A stretch of 64,000 nucleotides of DNA from a bacterium (GCA_021373025.1 JAJFTL010000007.1:20855-84854), one strand, 5' to 3'; positions 29,201 to 39,074 are shown, numbered from the stretch's first letter. Notes: a model not told the origin generated them from the letters alone. A program made the numbers and translations.

Positions 29201-30646
29201 TCAGGGCGAAGCAAGGCTGAACACTTGCCATGGGGTGCTGTACTGAGGAAGGCCACGGTATCCTGCGCGAACGTTCAGCATGATCTCGGTGGCGGTTGCT
29301 ACTTCTGGAATGGCAATGTCCAAGGTCACATCTGCTCCGTTCAGAGTCGTTGTGACTGATGTTGCGACGGAGGTTTCAGTCACGAGGTCGACAGTCCTTG
29401 CCTCCTTGCCGTGTTGAAGGCTGATGACGAGCTTGGGCTCTTGGGCGAAAGGGGCACCTGGGGTCATCGGAAAAACTGAAATCTCTGCGACAGAGTCTAC
29501 AGTTGGGGGTGCAGCAAAGGTCATCGAGAGTCGAAGTGTCTGCGGGTCTTTTCTGGTAGCGCCGACAGCACGCAGCTCGACATTCTTGTCGATGTGTTCT
29601 AGCAGAAACTCCAGGGGGATGTGCGAGAACGGGGTTGGTGTCGACGAAAGCAATGGATGCTCGTCGTCAAAGAAAACCTCGTTGTGGCGCGAGAAACTGG
29701 CCAGCAGACGATAGTCAACTTTGGTCTGGCTGTGATAAAGCATCGTCGTCGTGTATTTGAGGGCTACCTGGCCGGCGGTGAGCTGGAGGTTACGTAGTCC
29801 GACCGGCAGAGAGGTGACAAATGCTGGTGGTGTCAATGTAGCCAGAGGATTGTACAGATGCGGCACGGGAAAGTGGTGCTCATGGACGAGATACGTATAG
29901 CGCGATGGATGCAGGTTGAGGTCATGCAGGGCTGCAGTGACGAAAAGGTAGGCAGACTGATGGTCAGGATTGAGGTCCAGAGGAGAAGGAAAGAGTATCA
30001 CCGTAGGAGAGCATGCCTTCATCACCTTCTCCAGATCTGTGATAACTGCACCGGCGTTGTAGGGAGACCCTGGCGTGAGGGCATCGGCATAGGGTACAGA
30101 GCGGGAATCGAGTGGAATGTGGAGCCTGCTCGTTCCTGGTTTCCAGGTTGTATCCCAGATGCGTAGTGTCCCTGAGTCCGGATAGCCGAGAAACGTCAGA
30201 CACGTGGGGGCCAATCCCAGGGATGTAGCACCACTGATTGCTTCCGAGTGGCGAAGTTCTCCAAGTGCTTTGAACTGGCTGGGTGTAAAGGCTGGGACTT
30301 TCTTCGCAGCCCAGTAAGAAATCTCGAAGTTATCCCCATAGGTGAGGTAGACGATATGAACGCTGGCACCTGCTCTGACAGCATCAAGAATAGCACCAGC
30401 ATTGGCGATACATTCATCGTCCGGGTGTGGCGCAACGACAAGGACGGAATCAGTTGCATGAAAGCTGGGGAGCTGGTTTTGTGGCTGGGATAGCAGTGCA
30501 GCGAGATGGGGCGCACTGGTAGACGTGCCAAAGAAGCTCATTCGAGCAATTGTTGCCATTGCCAGAAAGGCGATGATACTGATGCAAAGCACCCAGAGGA
30601 ACTTGCGGTGCGTATGGAAGTAGTGAGAGGGTCGGGCCGACTCCAC
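29201..30646 (-). CDS. PIG-L/LmbE-family deacetylase, membrane anchored
   Basis: Zn-dependent N-acetylglucosaminide-type deacetylase family, 481 residues. One N-terminal hydrophobic helix (about 17-38) would anchor the protein outside the membrane. The metal motif APHPDDE is at residues 72-78 and the third ligand in LNPDHQSA further on. After about residue 340 a beta-rich region of unknown family follows. Starts with GTG behind GGGGG. It lies 6 nt after the alpha/beta hydrolase gene on the same strand, so the two are probably one operon. Its substrate, perhaps an envelope glycan, is inference. Confidence 0.85.
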   Translation of the reverse strand: MESARPSHYFHTHRKFLWVLCISIIAFLAMATIARMSFFGTSTSAPHLAALLSQPQNQLPSFHATDSVLVVAPHPDDECIANAGAILDAVRAGASVHIVYLTYGDNFEISYWAAKKVPAFTPSQFKALGELRHSEAISGATSLGLAPTCLTFLGYPDSGTLRIWDTTWKPGTSRLHIPLDSRSVPYADALTPGSPYNAGAVITDLEKVMKACSPTVILFPSPLDLNPDHQSAYLFVTAALHDLNLHPSRYTYLVHEHHFPVPHLYNPLATLTPPAFVTSLPVGLRNLQLTAGQVALKYTTTMLYHSQTKVDYRLLASFSRHNEVFFDDEHPLLSSTPTPFSHIPLEFLLEHIDKNVELRAVGATRKDPQTLRLSMTFAAPPTVDSVAEISVFPMTPGAPFAQEPKLVISLQHGKEARTVDLVTETSVATSVTTTLNGADVTLDIAIPEVATATEIMLNVRAGYRGLPQYSTPWQVFSLASP

Positions 30647-30652
30647 AACGGG

Positions 30653-31528
30653 TTACCCCCACTTGCTTGTAAGTTGAGACAGGATCTGCTGTGACCTGTT
30701 GAACAGCAGGGTATGGCCCTCATCTGAGTACCAGCGGGTCAGCGTGTGAGGAAGAAGTGATGCAAGTTCCTCTGCCATGACTGGAGGAGTAATCGTATCC
30801 TTGCGTCCATACCACAGCTGGATTGGATAGCATTCTCCTTGTGGTGCAAAAGGCCAGGAGCCGTGATAGAGCGACAACTCCTGTGCAGGACCAGCTACGC
30901 CTTGCCGAAATGCTTCCGTCAAATTGGTACGAAGCATTTCCTGAATCTCCGGCCTGGCAAGGACTGTCTTGTCTACATCCGGTCGTCCTTCTGTCATATT
31001 CTTCAACACAGATTGGAAGTCAGCCTGTACGTCCTTTATGCTTCGCGCAAACATCTGGCGTGCAAGCCAGGGCAGGCGTGCCGCTGACACAAACATCCTA
31101 CGTTGGTCGGCACTCATGGCTTGGCGCACTGCCGGGTTGCGAAAGGGCGAGAGGCCTGAGACAATGCCTGCAGCTGTCAGTCTCTCACTGATGCGATCAG
31201 CGCATGCAATGACGTAGGGAGATCCGCCGGACGTGCCAAGAACGGCAAAATCATAAATGCGCAGGTGCGACGAAAGCTCTATGATATCTTCTGCCCAATC
31301 CGAAAACGAACGTCCGGGTTTGGGATCTGACAGCCCGAATCCTGGCCGATCTGGAGCAATAAGTCGAACGCCGGTCTCCCGCGCGGGAGCGTCCAGGACT
31401 GTTGCTTCCACTCGAGAGCCAGGAAATCCATGAAAGAAGAAGACCGGCGTTCCTGTCGGGTCACCAAGTTCCACGTACCCCAGTGCCCGCCCGTCTGCAA
31501 GTTTTGTCGTCTGGTCGATCTTAGGCAT
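30653..31528 (-). CDS. Alpha/beta hydrolase
   Basis: Alpha/beta-hydrolase fold protein of 291 residues. Oxyanion HGFPGSR, nucleophile elbow GTSGGS (Ser), acid residue probably in WYGRKDTITPP, and catalytic His in SDEGHTLLF are all present. No signal peptide, so cytosolic. Two ATGs are adjacent; GAGG lies 2 nt before the outer (31531) and 5 nt before the inner (31528), and the inner one is used. Substrate cannot be told. Confidence 0.88.
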   Translation of the reverse strand: MPKIDQTTKLADGRALGYVELGDPTGTPVFFFHGFPGSRVEATVLDAPARETGVRLIAPDRPGFGLSDPKPGRSFSDWAEDIIELSSHLRIYDFAVLGTSGGSPYVIACADRISERLTAAGIVSGLSPFRNPAVRQAMSADQRRMFVSAARLPWLARQMFARSIKDVQADFQSVLKNMTEGRPDVDKTVLARPEIQEMLRTNLTEAFRQGVAGPAQELSLYHGSWPFAPQGECYPIQLWYGRKDTITPPVMAEELASLLPHTLTRWYSDEGHTLLFNRSQQILSQLTSKWG

Positions 31529-31659
31529 CATTGCCTCACTCAATGTGGATATAAGTCAGTTGAGAAGAGCAAGTCAAGTCTACCATGAAGCTCCATTCAA
31601 TCAACTCCTGGACTAGGAGCAAGTCTGAAGGACTCATTCAATCCGTGAGGATGTTCCTG

Positions 31660-31688
31660 TTGACAGGGAGTCAGTCAGGACGTACCCT
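31660..31688 (+). promoter_or_regulatory. Promoter of aspS
   Basis: Perfect TTGACA, 17-bp spacer, TACCCT. Followed by a leader with a hairpin (31705-31737). Confidence 0.5.
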
Positions 31689-31704
31689 GATAAAGACAGG
31701 TGAG

Positions 31705-31737
31705 GGCCGGTCCCGGGCGGTTGTCCCGAGAACGGCC
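31705..31737 (+). promoter_or_regulatory. Leader hairpin before aspS
   Basis: GGCCG / CGGCC outer arms and CGGG / CCCG inner arms in the 5' leader, ending 22 nt before the start codon. No T-box features were recognised. It may modulate translation. Confidence 0.4.
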
Positions 31738-31759
31738 ATTGTCATACATGGAGGTTGAC

Positions 31760-33064
31760 ATGGAACGTGTGCTGAGTAGCGAACTGTCCTCTCATGCAGG
31801 TGAGCGTATCATGATGGCTGGGTGGATGCACCGCATTCGCAGGCTGGGAAGCGGCATGGTCTTCGTGCACTTGCGTGATCGTGGCGGCATTTGCCAGATC
31901 GTTGTGGAAGCTCCCGAGGCGATCGCTTCCATTGATGGGCTGCTTGTCGAGAGCGTCATCCAGATCGAAGGAACGGTTGTCGCCGAACCTCAGGCCGTTG
32001 GTGGGTATGAGGTTCATGACCCTGTCTTCACCATCCTTTCTCCTGTCGTCGAAGCGTTGCCATTTCCAATTAACAAGCCGGTCATCAACGCTCATCTGGA
32101 CACGTTCCTCGACCATGCCATGGTCGGCCTCAGAGCGCCCTCCAAACAGGCTATCTTCAAGCTCAGTGCTGGCGTGCAGCATGGATTCCGTTCTACGCTC
32201 GACGCCAAGGGTTTCACAGAGATCGCGACACCCAAGCTGACCGGGTCTGCTACCGAATCAGGGGCTACAGTGTTTCCTGTTGAGTACTTTGGCAAGAAGG
32301 CCTATCTGGCGCAGAGTCCTCAGCAGTACAAACAGATGATGGTTGGTGTCTTTGAGCGTGTGTATGAGGTAGCGCCCGTCTTCAGGGCAGAGCCTCACCA
32401 GACGGTTCGCCATCTGAACGAATATGTGAGCATGGATGCCGAGATGGGATTCATCAACGACCACACCACGGTTATGACAGTCCTGACAGACGTCATCCAT
32501 GGCATTCTCGAGTATCTGTCGGAACATCATGCAAAAGAGCTTGAACTTCTCCATGTCGAGATGCCGCTTGCACCTGCAACCTTTCCACATATCTACTTTC
32601 CAGATGCGCAACAGTGGATCTTCGAGCATCATGGAGAGGATTGCCGCGGTGAGCCTGACTTGGCTCCTCAGCATGAGAAGTGGCTGGGCGAGTGGGCGAA
32701 AGAAACCTATCAGTCCGACTTCGTGTTTGTTACCGGATACCCGATGGTAAAGCGGCCCTTCTACACTGCGCCCAATCCTGACGACCCAAAGTACTCGAAT
32801 TCATTCGATCTGCTATTCCGTGGAACCGAGCTTGTTACCGGTGGACAGCGTCTCAACAAGTTTGACGACTATGCAAGGGCTCTGGAGTCTCATGGCATGA
32901 CCCAAGAGGCTGTAGCCGGCTATCTTGAGGCGTTCCGGTTCGGCATGCCGCCACACGGTGGGTTTGCAATTGGCCTGGAACGGTTCATCATGCAACTGAC
33001 GGGGCTCACGAACCTGCGCGAGGCAGCGTTGTTCCCCCGCGACATGGAGCGGCTGCAGCCCTGA
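31760..33064 (+). CDS. Aspartyl-tRNA synthetase, archaeal type (likely Asp/Asn non-discriminating)
   Basis: Class IIb synthetase of 434 residues. An OB-fold anticodon domain (residues about 15-100, motif GWMHRIRRLGSGMVFVHLRD) precedes the catalytic core with motif 2 FRAEPHQTVRHLNEYVSMDAEM and motif 3 GGFAIGLERFIMQLTGL. The ending LREAALFPRDMERLQP is typical of archaeal-type AspRS rather than AsnRS. There is no bacterial GAD insertion. ATG 31760 has GGAGG 5 nt upstream. Such enzymes often charge tRNA-Asn as well, to be amidated by GatCAB (not in the window). AsnRS is the alternative reading. Confidence 0.87.
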   Translation: MERVLSSELSSHAGERIMMAGWMHRIRRLGSGMVFVHLRDRGGICQIVVEAPEAIASIDGLLVESVIQIEGTVVAEPQAVGGYEVHDPVFTILSPVVEALPFPINKPVINAHLDTFLDHAMVGLRAPSKQAIFKLSAGVQHGFRSTLDAKGFTEIATPKLTGSATESGATVFPVEYFGKKAYLAQSPQQYKQMMVGVFERVYEVAPVFRAEPHQTVRHLNEYVSMDAEMGFINDHTTVMTVLTDVIHGILEYLSEHHAKELELLHVEMPLAPATFPHIYFPDAQQWIFEHHGEDCRGEPDLAPQHEKWLGEWAKETYQSDFVFVTGYPMVKRPFYTAPNPDDPKYSNSFDLLFRGTELVTGGQRLNKFDDYARALESHGMTQEAVAGYLEAFRFGMPPHGGFAIGLERFIMQLTGLTNLREAALFPRDMERLQP

Positions 33065-33124
33065 CCCCTAGAATGTGAAGACCCTTGTACCAGGTACATA
33101 AGGCATTCATAATTGGAGTGACCG

Positions 33125-35599
33125 ATGAGGGAATACGACTTTCATAGCATCGAACCGAAGTGGCAGGACCTTTGGGAGGCCGAGAAGGCATACCGGACTG
33201 AGGACGCGTCGGACAAGCCAAAACTTTACTGTCTGGATTATTTTCCATATCCATCCGGGGATGGCTTGCATGTGGGCCACTGCCGAAATTATATCCCTAC
33301 GGATGTGATAAGCCGATACTATCGCATGAAGGGCTTCAATGTCCTGCACCCCATGGGATGGGACGCGTTCGGACTTCCAGCTGAAAACGAGGCTATACGA
33401 CTCAAGAAGAGTCCGCGGGAGATCACTCGTAGGAATACAGCCAATTTCAAGCGGCAGCTCAAGCTCCTCGGAACTTCGTACGACTGGGAGCGCGAGATTA
33501 ATTCTTCCGATCCTGAATACTACCGTTGGACACAGTGGTTCTTCCTGTTGCTCTACAAGCGTGGCCTTGCCTACGAGAAAGAGTCTGAGCAGTGGTGGTG
33601 TCCTCATTGCAAGACAGTTCTCGCAAATGAGCAGGCAAAGGACGGCAAGTGCTGGCGCTGTGGAACTGCTGTCGAGAAGAAACAGCTGAAACAGTGGTTC
33701 TTCAAGATCACTGACTATGCCGACCGTCTTGCCGACGACCTAGACACCGTTGACTGGCCTGAGCGCATCAAGATCATGCAGCGTAACTGGATTGGCAAAT
33801 CAGTTGGGGCGGAGGTCGTGTTTGAGATCGTGTCGGCTAGTGACAGCTCCAGACATCCGGTGACCGTCTTCACGACGCGTCTGGACACGATCATGGGAGC
33901 GACATTTCTCGTGTTGGCCCCGGAGCATCCTTTGGTGCAGGAAATTGTCTCTGATGGGCAGCGAGCCGATGTAGAAACATACATCGCAAATGCGAAGACC
34001 AAGACTGAGATTGACCGCATGTCAACCGAGAAGGAGAAGACTGGCGTCTTCACGGGAGCATATGCGATCAATCCATTTTCTGGCGAAAAAGTCCCGGTCT
34101 GGATAGCGGACTATGTGCTCATGGGATATGGCACGGGTGCCATTATGGCGGTCCCGGCTCACGACAGTCGCGACTTCGTGTTCGCAAAGAAGTATGGCTT
34201 ACCAATTCGCCAGGTGATCACATGGCCAGGCGTTACCTATGAAGAGTCGGTGTGGAATGACTTGTACTCTGAGCATGGAAGCCTTGTGAATTCGGGCCGT
34301 TTTGATGATCTGACGACAGAAGCAGCGTTCGCAGCAATGATTGCAGAAGGCCAAGAAAAGGGTGTTGCTAAGGCTGAAACCAATTATCATATGCGTGATT
34401 GGCTGATCAGTCGCCAGCGCTACTGGGGAGCTCCAATACCCATGATACATTGTCCAACATGCGGGACGGTCCCAGTTCCAGAAAGTCAATTGCCAGTACT
34501 GCTTCCAGATGTCGAGGGATATGAGCCCAGCGGTACCGGCGAGTCTCCTCTCGCTGGTATTAAGGACTGGGTCGAGACGACATGCCCTGTGTGCGGGGGT
34601 CCGGCTCGGCGCGAGACAGACACCATGGACGGTTTTGCATGTTCTTCATGGTATGAGTTGCGCTATACCAGTCCTCACGACGACAAGGTACCGTTCGATC
34701 GTGCAAAGGTTGATTACTGGCTTCCCGTCGACTTATACGTGGGTGGCGCCGAGCATGCAGTAATGCACTTGCTTTATTCGCGGTTCTGGACCAAGGTCAT
34801 GTATGACGCGGGGCTGATTGGCTTCACTGAGCCCTTCGCACGCCTCATGAACCAGGGCATGCTGTTGTCGTACGATGGACAGAAGATGAGCAAGAGCAGG
34901 CACAATGTCATCACTCCCGACGAAGTTGTCGAACAGTACGGTGCAGATACATTACGCCTGTATGAGCTGTTCATGGCGCCGTTCGAACAGGAAGTGGCCT
35001 GGTCTAAGGAAGGCATTTCAGGAGCACATCGTTTTGTGAAGCGCCTGTGGGAGCTGGGGCAACGGTCGATCGATGCATCTCATGGCGAGCTTAGACCTGC
35101 ACGCATTCCCGGATTCGAGCTACACATCAACAAGCTGACGAAGAAGATCACGGAGGATGTCGAGAAGTTCAAGTTCAACACCGCCGTGGCTGCATTCATG
35201 GAGTACTTTAACTTCCTCTCCGGGATCGTTCGTGCTGATGAGACAGTACTTTCCACGGTTGAGTGGCAGTCAGGCATGCATCAGCTTCTTGTCCTCCTTG
35301 CCCCCTTTGCTCCCCACATGACCGAGGAGCTGTGGCAGGAATATGGTGGTGTGGGCAGTATTCACCGGCAACCCTGGCCTGCATGGGATGACAGCAAGCT
35401 GGTGGAAAGTGAAGTGGAAGTGGCAGTGCAGATCAACGGTAAGGTGCGAGGAACGATGGTGGTCGCCTCTGATTCGAATGACGACGAACTTGAGAAGCTT
35501 GCTCTTCGTCAAGACTTCGTTGTCAAGTACACCGCGGGACATATTGTCAAGCGCGTTGTTGTAATCAAGGGGAAAATCGTTAATATTGTAGTTCAGTGA
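33125..35599 (+). CDS. leuS: Leucyl-tRNA synthetase
   Basis: Bacterial-type LeuRS, 824 residues. HIGH-equivalent in FPYPSGDGLHVGHCRNY (residues about 39-55), editing domain around 225-420 (GATFLVLAPEHPL, GYGTGAIMAVPAHDSRD), zinc-ribbon-like CPTCGT and CPVCGG pairs, and KMSKS in DGQKMSKSRHN. The C-terminal anticodon and tail regions are present, so it appears complete. Starts 60 bp after aspS, probably in the same transcript. Confidence 0.97.
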   Translation: MREYDFHSIEPKWQDLWEAEKAYRTEDASDKPKLYCLDYFPYPSGDGLHVGHCRNYIPTDVISRYYRMKGFNVLHPMGWDAFGLPAENEAIRLKKSPREITRRNTANFKRQLKLLGTSYDWEREINSSDPEYYRWTQWFFLLLYKRGLAYEKESEQWWCPHCKTVLANEQAKDGKCWRCGTAVEKKQLKQWFFKITDYADRLADDLDTVDWPERIKIMQRNWIGKSVGAEVVFEIVSASDSSRHPVTVFTTRLDTIMGATFLVLAPEHPLVQEIVSDGQRADVETYIANAKTKTEIDRMSTEKEKTGVFTGAYAINPFSGEKVPVWIADYVLMGYGTGAIMAVPAHDSRDFVFAKKYGLPIRQVITWPGVTYEESVWNDLYSEHGSLVNSGRFDDLTTEAAFAAMIAEGQEKGVAKAETNYHMRDWLISRQRYWGAPIPMIHCPTCGTVPVPESQLPVLLPDVEGYEPSGTGESPLAGIKDWVETTCPVCGGPARRETDTMDGFACSSWYELRYTSPHDDKVPFDRAKVDYWLPVDLYVGGAEHAVMHLLYSRFWTKVMYDAGLIGFTEPFARLMNQGMLLSYDGQKMSKSRHNVITPDEVVEQYGADTLRLYELFMAPFEQEVAWSKEGISGAHRFVKRLWELGQRSIDASHGELRPARIPGFELHINKLTKKITEDVEKFKFNTAVAAFMEYFNFLSGIVRADETVLSTVEWQSGMHQLLVLLAPFAPHMTEELWQEYGGVGSIHRQPWPAWDDSKLVESEVEVAVQINGKVRGTMVVASDSNDDELEKLALRQDFVVKYTAGHIVKRVVVIKGKIVNIVVQ

Positions 35600-35621
35600 T
35601 TCTCGTTGAGGAGGAAGTTGA

Positions 35622-35834
35622 ATGGCAAATCCGAAGAAGAAGATAACCCACAGCAGAAAGGGCAACAGATACAGCAAGGTGAAGATGCGCTTCGCCAATA
35701 ACCATAGTCCACTTGTACACTGCGGACACTGCAACAAGCTTATTCGCGCGCATCACGTCTGCCCATATTGTGGGTACTACGATGGTAAACTTGTGGTGAA
35801 GCAAGAAAAGAAGAAGGAAAAGTCTGCTGCCTAA
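35622..35834 (+). CDS. rpmF: 50S ribosomal protein L32
   Basis: A 70-residue L32 with the basic N-terminus MANPKKKITHSRKG and a zinc-binding pair (CGHCNK, CPYCGYY), so it is the zinc-containing form. GAGGAGG precedes the ATG. It is followed after 3 nt by plsX, the common rpmF-plsX arrangement. Confidence 0.97.
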   Translation: MANPKKKITHSRKGNRYSKVKMRFANNHSPLVHCGHCNKLIRAHHVCPYCGYYDGKLVVKQEKKKEKSAA

Positions 35835-35837
35835 CAC

Positions 35838-36827
35838 ATGAAAGTCGCAGTCGATGCGATGGGGGGCGATTATGCCCCCCATGAAATTGTCAAGGGCGCG
35901 GTGGAAGCCGCACGGGAGTTTGGTGTCACTGCTGTTCTGGTGGGTGATGAATCTGCCATCAACGGCGAATTGTCTCGATATAGGCAAGGCCCTCCCTTCG
36001 CCTATGAGGTTGTCCCCACAACCCAGGTCGTTACCTTTCACGACCACCCCTCTGAGGCACTGCGAACGCGCAAGGATTCCTCTCTGTATCGGGCCATTCA
36101 ACTTGTGGCAGAGGGCAGGTCTGATGCGATAGTCTCGGCTGGCAACACTGGAGCTCAGATGGCCATCTCACTCTTTGTTCTCGGTCGACTTCCTGGGTTA
36201 CTGCGTCCGGGGCTTATCACGGCGGTTCCATCCCTGACCGGTGAGCCGTCATATTTCATCGATATGGGAGCTGCTGCCGACTGTGTCCCGGAAAACATAC
36301 TGCAGTTCGCGCGCATGGGGCAGGAGTACTGTAAGATCGTGACGGGCAAGGACGCGCCAACCGTTGGTCTTCTCAACATCGGCGAGGAGCCCGAGAAAGG
36401 CTCTCGACAGATGATTGAAACACACAAACTGTTGGCAGCGAAGGTTCCTGAGTTCATAGGCAACGTTGAACCGAAAGACGTGTTTCGACGCGCTGCGGAT
36501 GTTGTCGTTAGCGACGGATTCACGGGCAATATCTTCACGAAGACCTTGGAGAGCACGGCAGAAGCTTTGTTTGGAATGATGAAGGTGGCATTAAGCAGCT
36601 CCCTCAAGGGGAAGATAGGCGGAGCACTGACTCACGGCGATCTGCACATTGTGAAGGACAAACTCGATTACAGCCAGTATGGTGGAGTCCCGCTGCTGGG
36701 GCTCAAGGGCATCAGCATTGTCTGCCATGGACGGTCAGACGCCACAGCCATCTATCATGCGATTCGAGTTGCCAGAAACGTCAGCGATCAAGGCCTTGTG
36801 ACCAGGCTGGAGGCGTTGTGGCAATGA
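35838..36827 (+). CDS. plsX: Phosphate acyltransferase PlsX
   Basis: Makes acyl-phosphate from acyl-ACP for phospholipid synthesis; 329 residues. Motifs: AVDAMGGDYAPHEIVKGA at the N-terminus, SAGNTGAQMA, and VVVSDGFTGNIFTKTLE. No fabD/fabH or acpP follows; instead rnc overlaps its stop (ATGA). Confidence 0.96.
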   Translation: MKVAVDAMGGDYAPHEIVKGAVEAAREFGVTAVLVGDESAINGELSRYRQGPPFAYEVVPTTQVVTFHDHPSEALRTRKDSSLYRAIQLVAEGRSDAIVSAGNTGAQMAISLFVLGRLPGLLRPGLITAVPSLTGEPSYFIDMGAAADCVPENILQFARMGQEYCKIVTGKDAPTVGLLNIGEEPEKGSRQMIETHKLLAAKVPEFIGNVEPKDVFRRAADVVVSDGFTGNIFTKTLESTAEALFGMMKVALSSSLKGKIGGALTHGDLHIVKDKLDYSQYGGVPLLGLKGISIVCHGRSDATAIYHAIRVARNVSDQGLVTRLEALWQ

Positions 36828-37618
36828 CGGGCGGCATGCACGGGACGCGCAGAAAACCTGTGCACCAAATCGTTGTCCCTAAAGAGGACTTTACCAGTGC
36901 TCTGGTGATGGAACGAGCTGAGGAATTCAATAGGACACTTCCCGTATCATTCAAGAACCTGCGCTATCTGGTTGTCGCGCTGACGCACAGCTCATTTGCA
37001 AGTGAACATCATAGTTACACGTCGAATGAGAAACTTGAATTTGTAGGTGATGGAATTGTCAACTTCATCGTCGCCAAATTGCTCTTTCTGGAATTTCCCG
37101 AGGCCAACGAAGGCGATCTCTCCAAAATGCGAGCGGCACTAGTCAAAGAACGAGGCGTCTATGAGCGCGCATTGGACATAGGACTGGACAAGTACCTTCT
37201 GCTGGGAAAGGGTGAGGAGAAGCTGCGCGATGAACGAAAGCCGGCCATTCTTGCAGATGGTTTTGAAGCTCTGACAGCGGCCATTTATTTCGACAGTGGG
37301 ATGCATGCTGCCGAGAAGTTCGTGAGCATTGTATTTCGGAAGGCCATCTCGGATTTGCACAATGCTGCTGTTCTCGATTACAAGACTGCCTTGCAGGAAG
37401 AGACCCAGCGCAGCGTTCATCTGCTGCCGGTCTATGCGACGGAGACAGCGCGGGACGTGGACGGATCCGATGTTTTCACGTCGCTCGTGTATATTGGAAG
37501 TGTTCTCTATGGCGAAGGGCGTGGGTCATCGAAGAAGAAAGCCGAAGAGGATGCCGCCCACGCTGCACTTGATGCCTTTCTTGTGGAGCATCCGCGACGC
37601 ATGGAGTCTGGGTCGTGA
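36824..37618 (+). CDS. rnc: Ribonuclease III
   Basis: Double-strand-specific endoribonuclease of 264 residues. The catalytic signature NEKLEFVGDGIVNFIVAKLLF and the second acidic site (DGFEALTAAIYFD) are intact, followed by a C-terminal dsRNA-binding domain with GEGRGSSKKKAEEDAAHAALDAF. ATG 36824 overlaps the plsX stop; a GTG 6 nt upstream (36818) is a possible alternative. An N-terminal extension of about 30 residues precedes the RNase domain. Translationally linked to ftsY by GTGA. Confidence 0.95.
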   Translation: MTGGMHGTRRKPVHQIVVPKEDFTSALVMERAEEFNRTLPVSFKNLRYLVVALTHSSFASEHHSYTSNEKLEFVGDGIVNFIVAKLLFLEFPEANEGDLSKMRAALVKERGVYERALDIGLDKYLLLGKGEEKLRDERKPAILADGFEALTAAIYFDSGMHAAEKFVSIVFRKAISDLHNAAVLDYKTALQEETQRSVHLLPVYATETARDVDGSDVFTSLVYIGSVLYGEGRGSSKKKAEEDAAHAALDAFLVEHPRRMESGS

Positions 37619-38586
37619 GCGTTCTCTCGCGCATCAAGCAGTTATTTGGAGCAGAAGATCCAGTCCAGGATGGGTCTTCTGTCGAAGCGCAGGCAGTCCC
37701 CTCCCAATCACAGGAGCCAGATGTGACGGCCACAGTGCAGACCACTACTCCGCAGGAGCGACGAAGTCGCAGCACAGCTCCCGACCTTGATGCGCTCGAG
37801 GAGTTGCTCATCGATGCGGGCATAGACGTTGACACTACCATGGGAATACTGCAGGAAGTTGGAAAGAGCCGGTTGCTGGGGCGTCCGACAGCAGAACAGA
37901 TTATCACTCGCATCCGAGCAAAGCTCAGTTCTGTGCTCGACCTGGACTCAACATTGCACGTAGACGGTTCGCCGGCAGTTCTTCTGGTTACAGGTGTCAA
38001 TGGGGCAGGCAAGACCTCGTCGGTCGCCAAGCTGGCAAATATGCTGAAACATCAGAACTATAAAGTTCTTCTCGTGGCCGCCGATACGTTTCGGGCAGGA
38101 GCCGTCGATCAGTTGGCCATTCTTGCCAATCGCGTTGGCGTACCTGTCATGCGCTCGGTCGAAGGCCAGGATCCGTCCAGCGTTGTCTTCAATGGACTTC
38201 AGAAGGCAGTGGCGGATCGTATGGATGTCGTGATCATCGATACGGCCGGGCGCCTCGAGAACAAGAAAAATCTCATATCGGAGCTTCAGAAGGTTACTCG
38301 GGTCATCGAGGATAAGTTCGGGCTGCCCCTATCGGAGACACTGCTGGTGATCGATGCGACCACCGGGGAAAACGCCTTGATGCAGGCACGAACGTTCAGT
38401 GAAGCTATTCACATTTCCGGTATCATTCTCACCAAGGTCGATTCCGGCGCCAAGGGCGGCAGTATAGTTGGCATCGCAAGAGAACTAAAAATCCCAGTCA
38501 AGCTGGTGTGCAATGGTGAAACGCTTTTGAGCATAAAACCGTTTGACAAAGATGATATCGTGAACATGATACTACTGTCGGACTAA
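37615..38586 (+). CDS. ftsY: Signal recognition particle receptor FtsY
   Basis: SRP receptor GTPase, 323 residues, with a short acidic/linker N-terminus (about 1-55) instead of the long A domain of enterics. G1 TGVNGAGKTSSVAKLANML, DTFRAGAVDQL, G3 DTAGRLENKKNL and G4 TKVDSGAKGG. The last has Ser where most FtsY have Gly (TKLDG); Ffh in this genome shows the same change. Starts with GTG overlapping rnc. Works with Ffh, two genes downstream. Confidence 0.96.
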   Translation: MSVLSRIKQLFGAEDPVQDGSSVEAQAVPSQSQEPDVTATVQTTTPQERRSRSTAPDLDALEELLIDAGIDVDTTMGILQEVGKSRLLGRPTAEQIITRIRAKLSSVLDLDSTLHVDGSPAVLLVTGVNGAGKTSSVAKLANMLKHQNYKVLLVAADTFRAGAVDQLAILANRVGVPVMRSVEGQDPSSVVFNGLQKAVADRMDVVIIDTAGRLENKKNLISELQKVTRVIEDKFGLPLSETLLVIDATTGENALMQARTFSEAIHISGIILTKVDSGAKGGSIVGIARELKIPVKLVCNGETLLSIKPFDKDDIVNMILLSD

Positions 38587-38642
38587 GTCCAACAGCGATG
38601 ATAAAACAGACATTCCATCATATTGCCCGAAGGAGCTGAACT

Positions 38643-39065
38643 ATGCAGAGCAAAGCGAGAGATAAGGTCAACATCACTCCCGGTCACGAGAAGAAGATCC
38701 GACGCAAGGAAGAGATCCAAGAGCTTCTTGAGTTCTATTCGGGGCTCCTCACCAAGAAAGAACTCGGAGTTTTGGAACTCTACGTGCGTCCCGAATTCTC
38801 CGGTGCTGAAGTTGCGCGCATGCTGCACATTTCACGTCAGGCAGTTCACGACCACATTCGTCGTTCGCTGAGTCGGATGAGGCGATGCGAAAGCAAGCTG
38901 CATCTGATCTCGGATTACAAGACGAATGTGGTAATGTATCGGAGGATCATGTCCAAGCTTGACGCCTGTTGTGAACAGGCTCACGATCCCGAGGGCAAGG
39001 CAAGCCTCGCCGACCTGAAAGTCCTCTTTGAAAAGCTGGTTAACCGCAACAGCCATCAACGATAG
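38643..39065 (+). CDS. ylxM: YlxM/p13-type helix-turn-helix protein (UPF0122)
   Basis: A 140-residue protein of the UPF0122 family, usually encoded beside ffh and reported to associate with SRP function. The sigma-70-region-4-like helix-turn-helix reads LELYVRPEFSGAEVARMLHISRQAVHDHIRRSLSRM (shown in the middle third). AAGGAG precedes ATG. It sits between ftsY and ffh, the classical Gram-positive order. Confidence 0.88.
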   Translation: MQSKARDKVNITPGHEKKIRRKEEIQELLEFYSGLLTKKELGVLELYVRPEFSGAEVARMLHISRQAVHDHIRRSLSRMRRCESKLHLISDYKTNVVMYRRIMSKLDACCEQAHDPEGKASLADLKVLFEKLVNRNSHQR

Positions 39066-39074
39066 GTCCGGGAC

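Noticed and set aside
31689..31759. T-box leader before aspS
   Set aside because: The leader is too short and lacks the T-box sequence and specifier stem; only a plain hairpin is visible.
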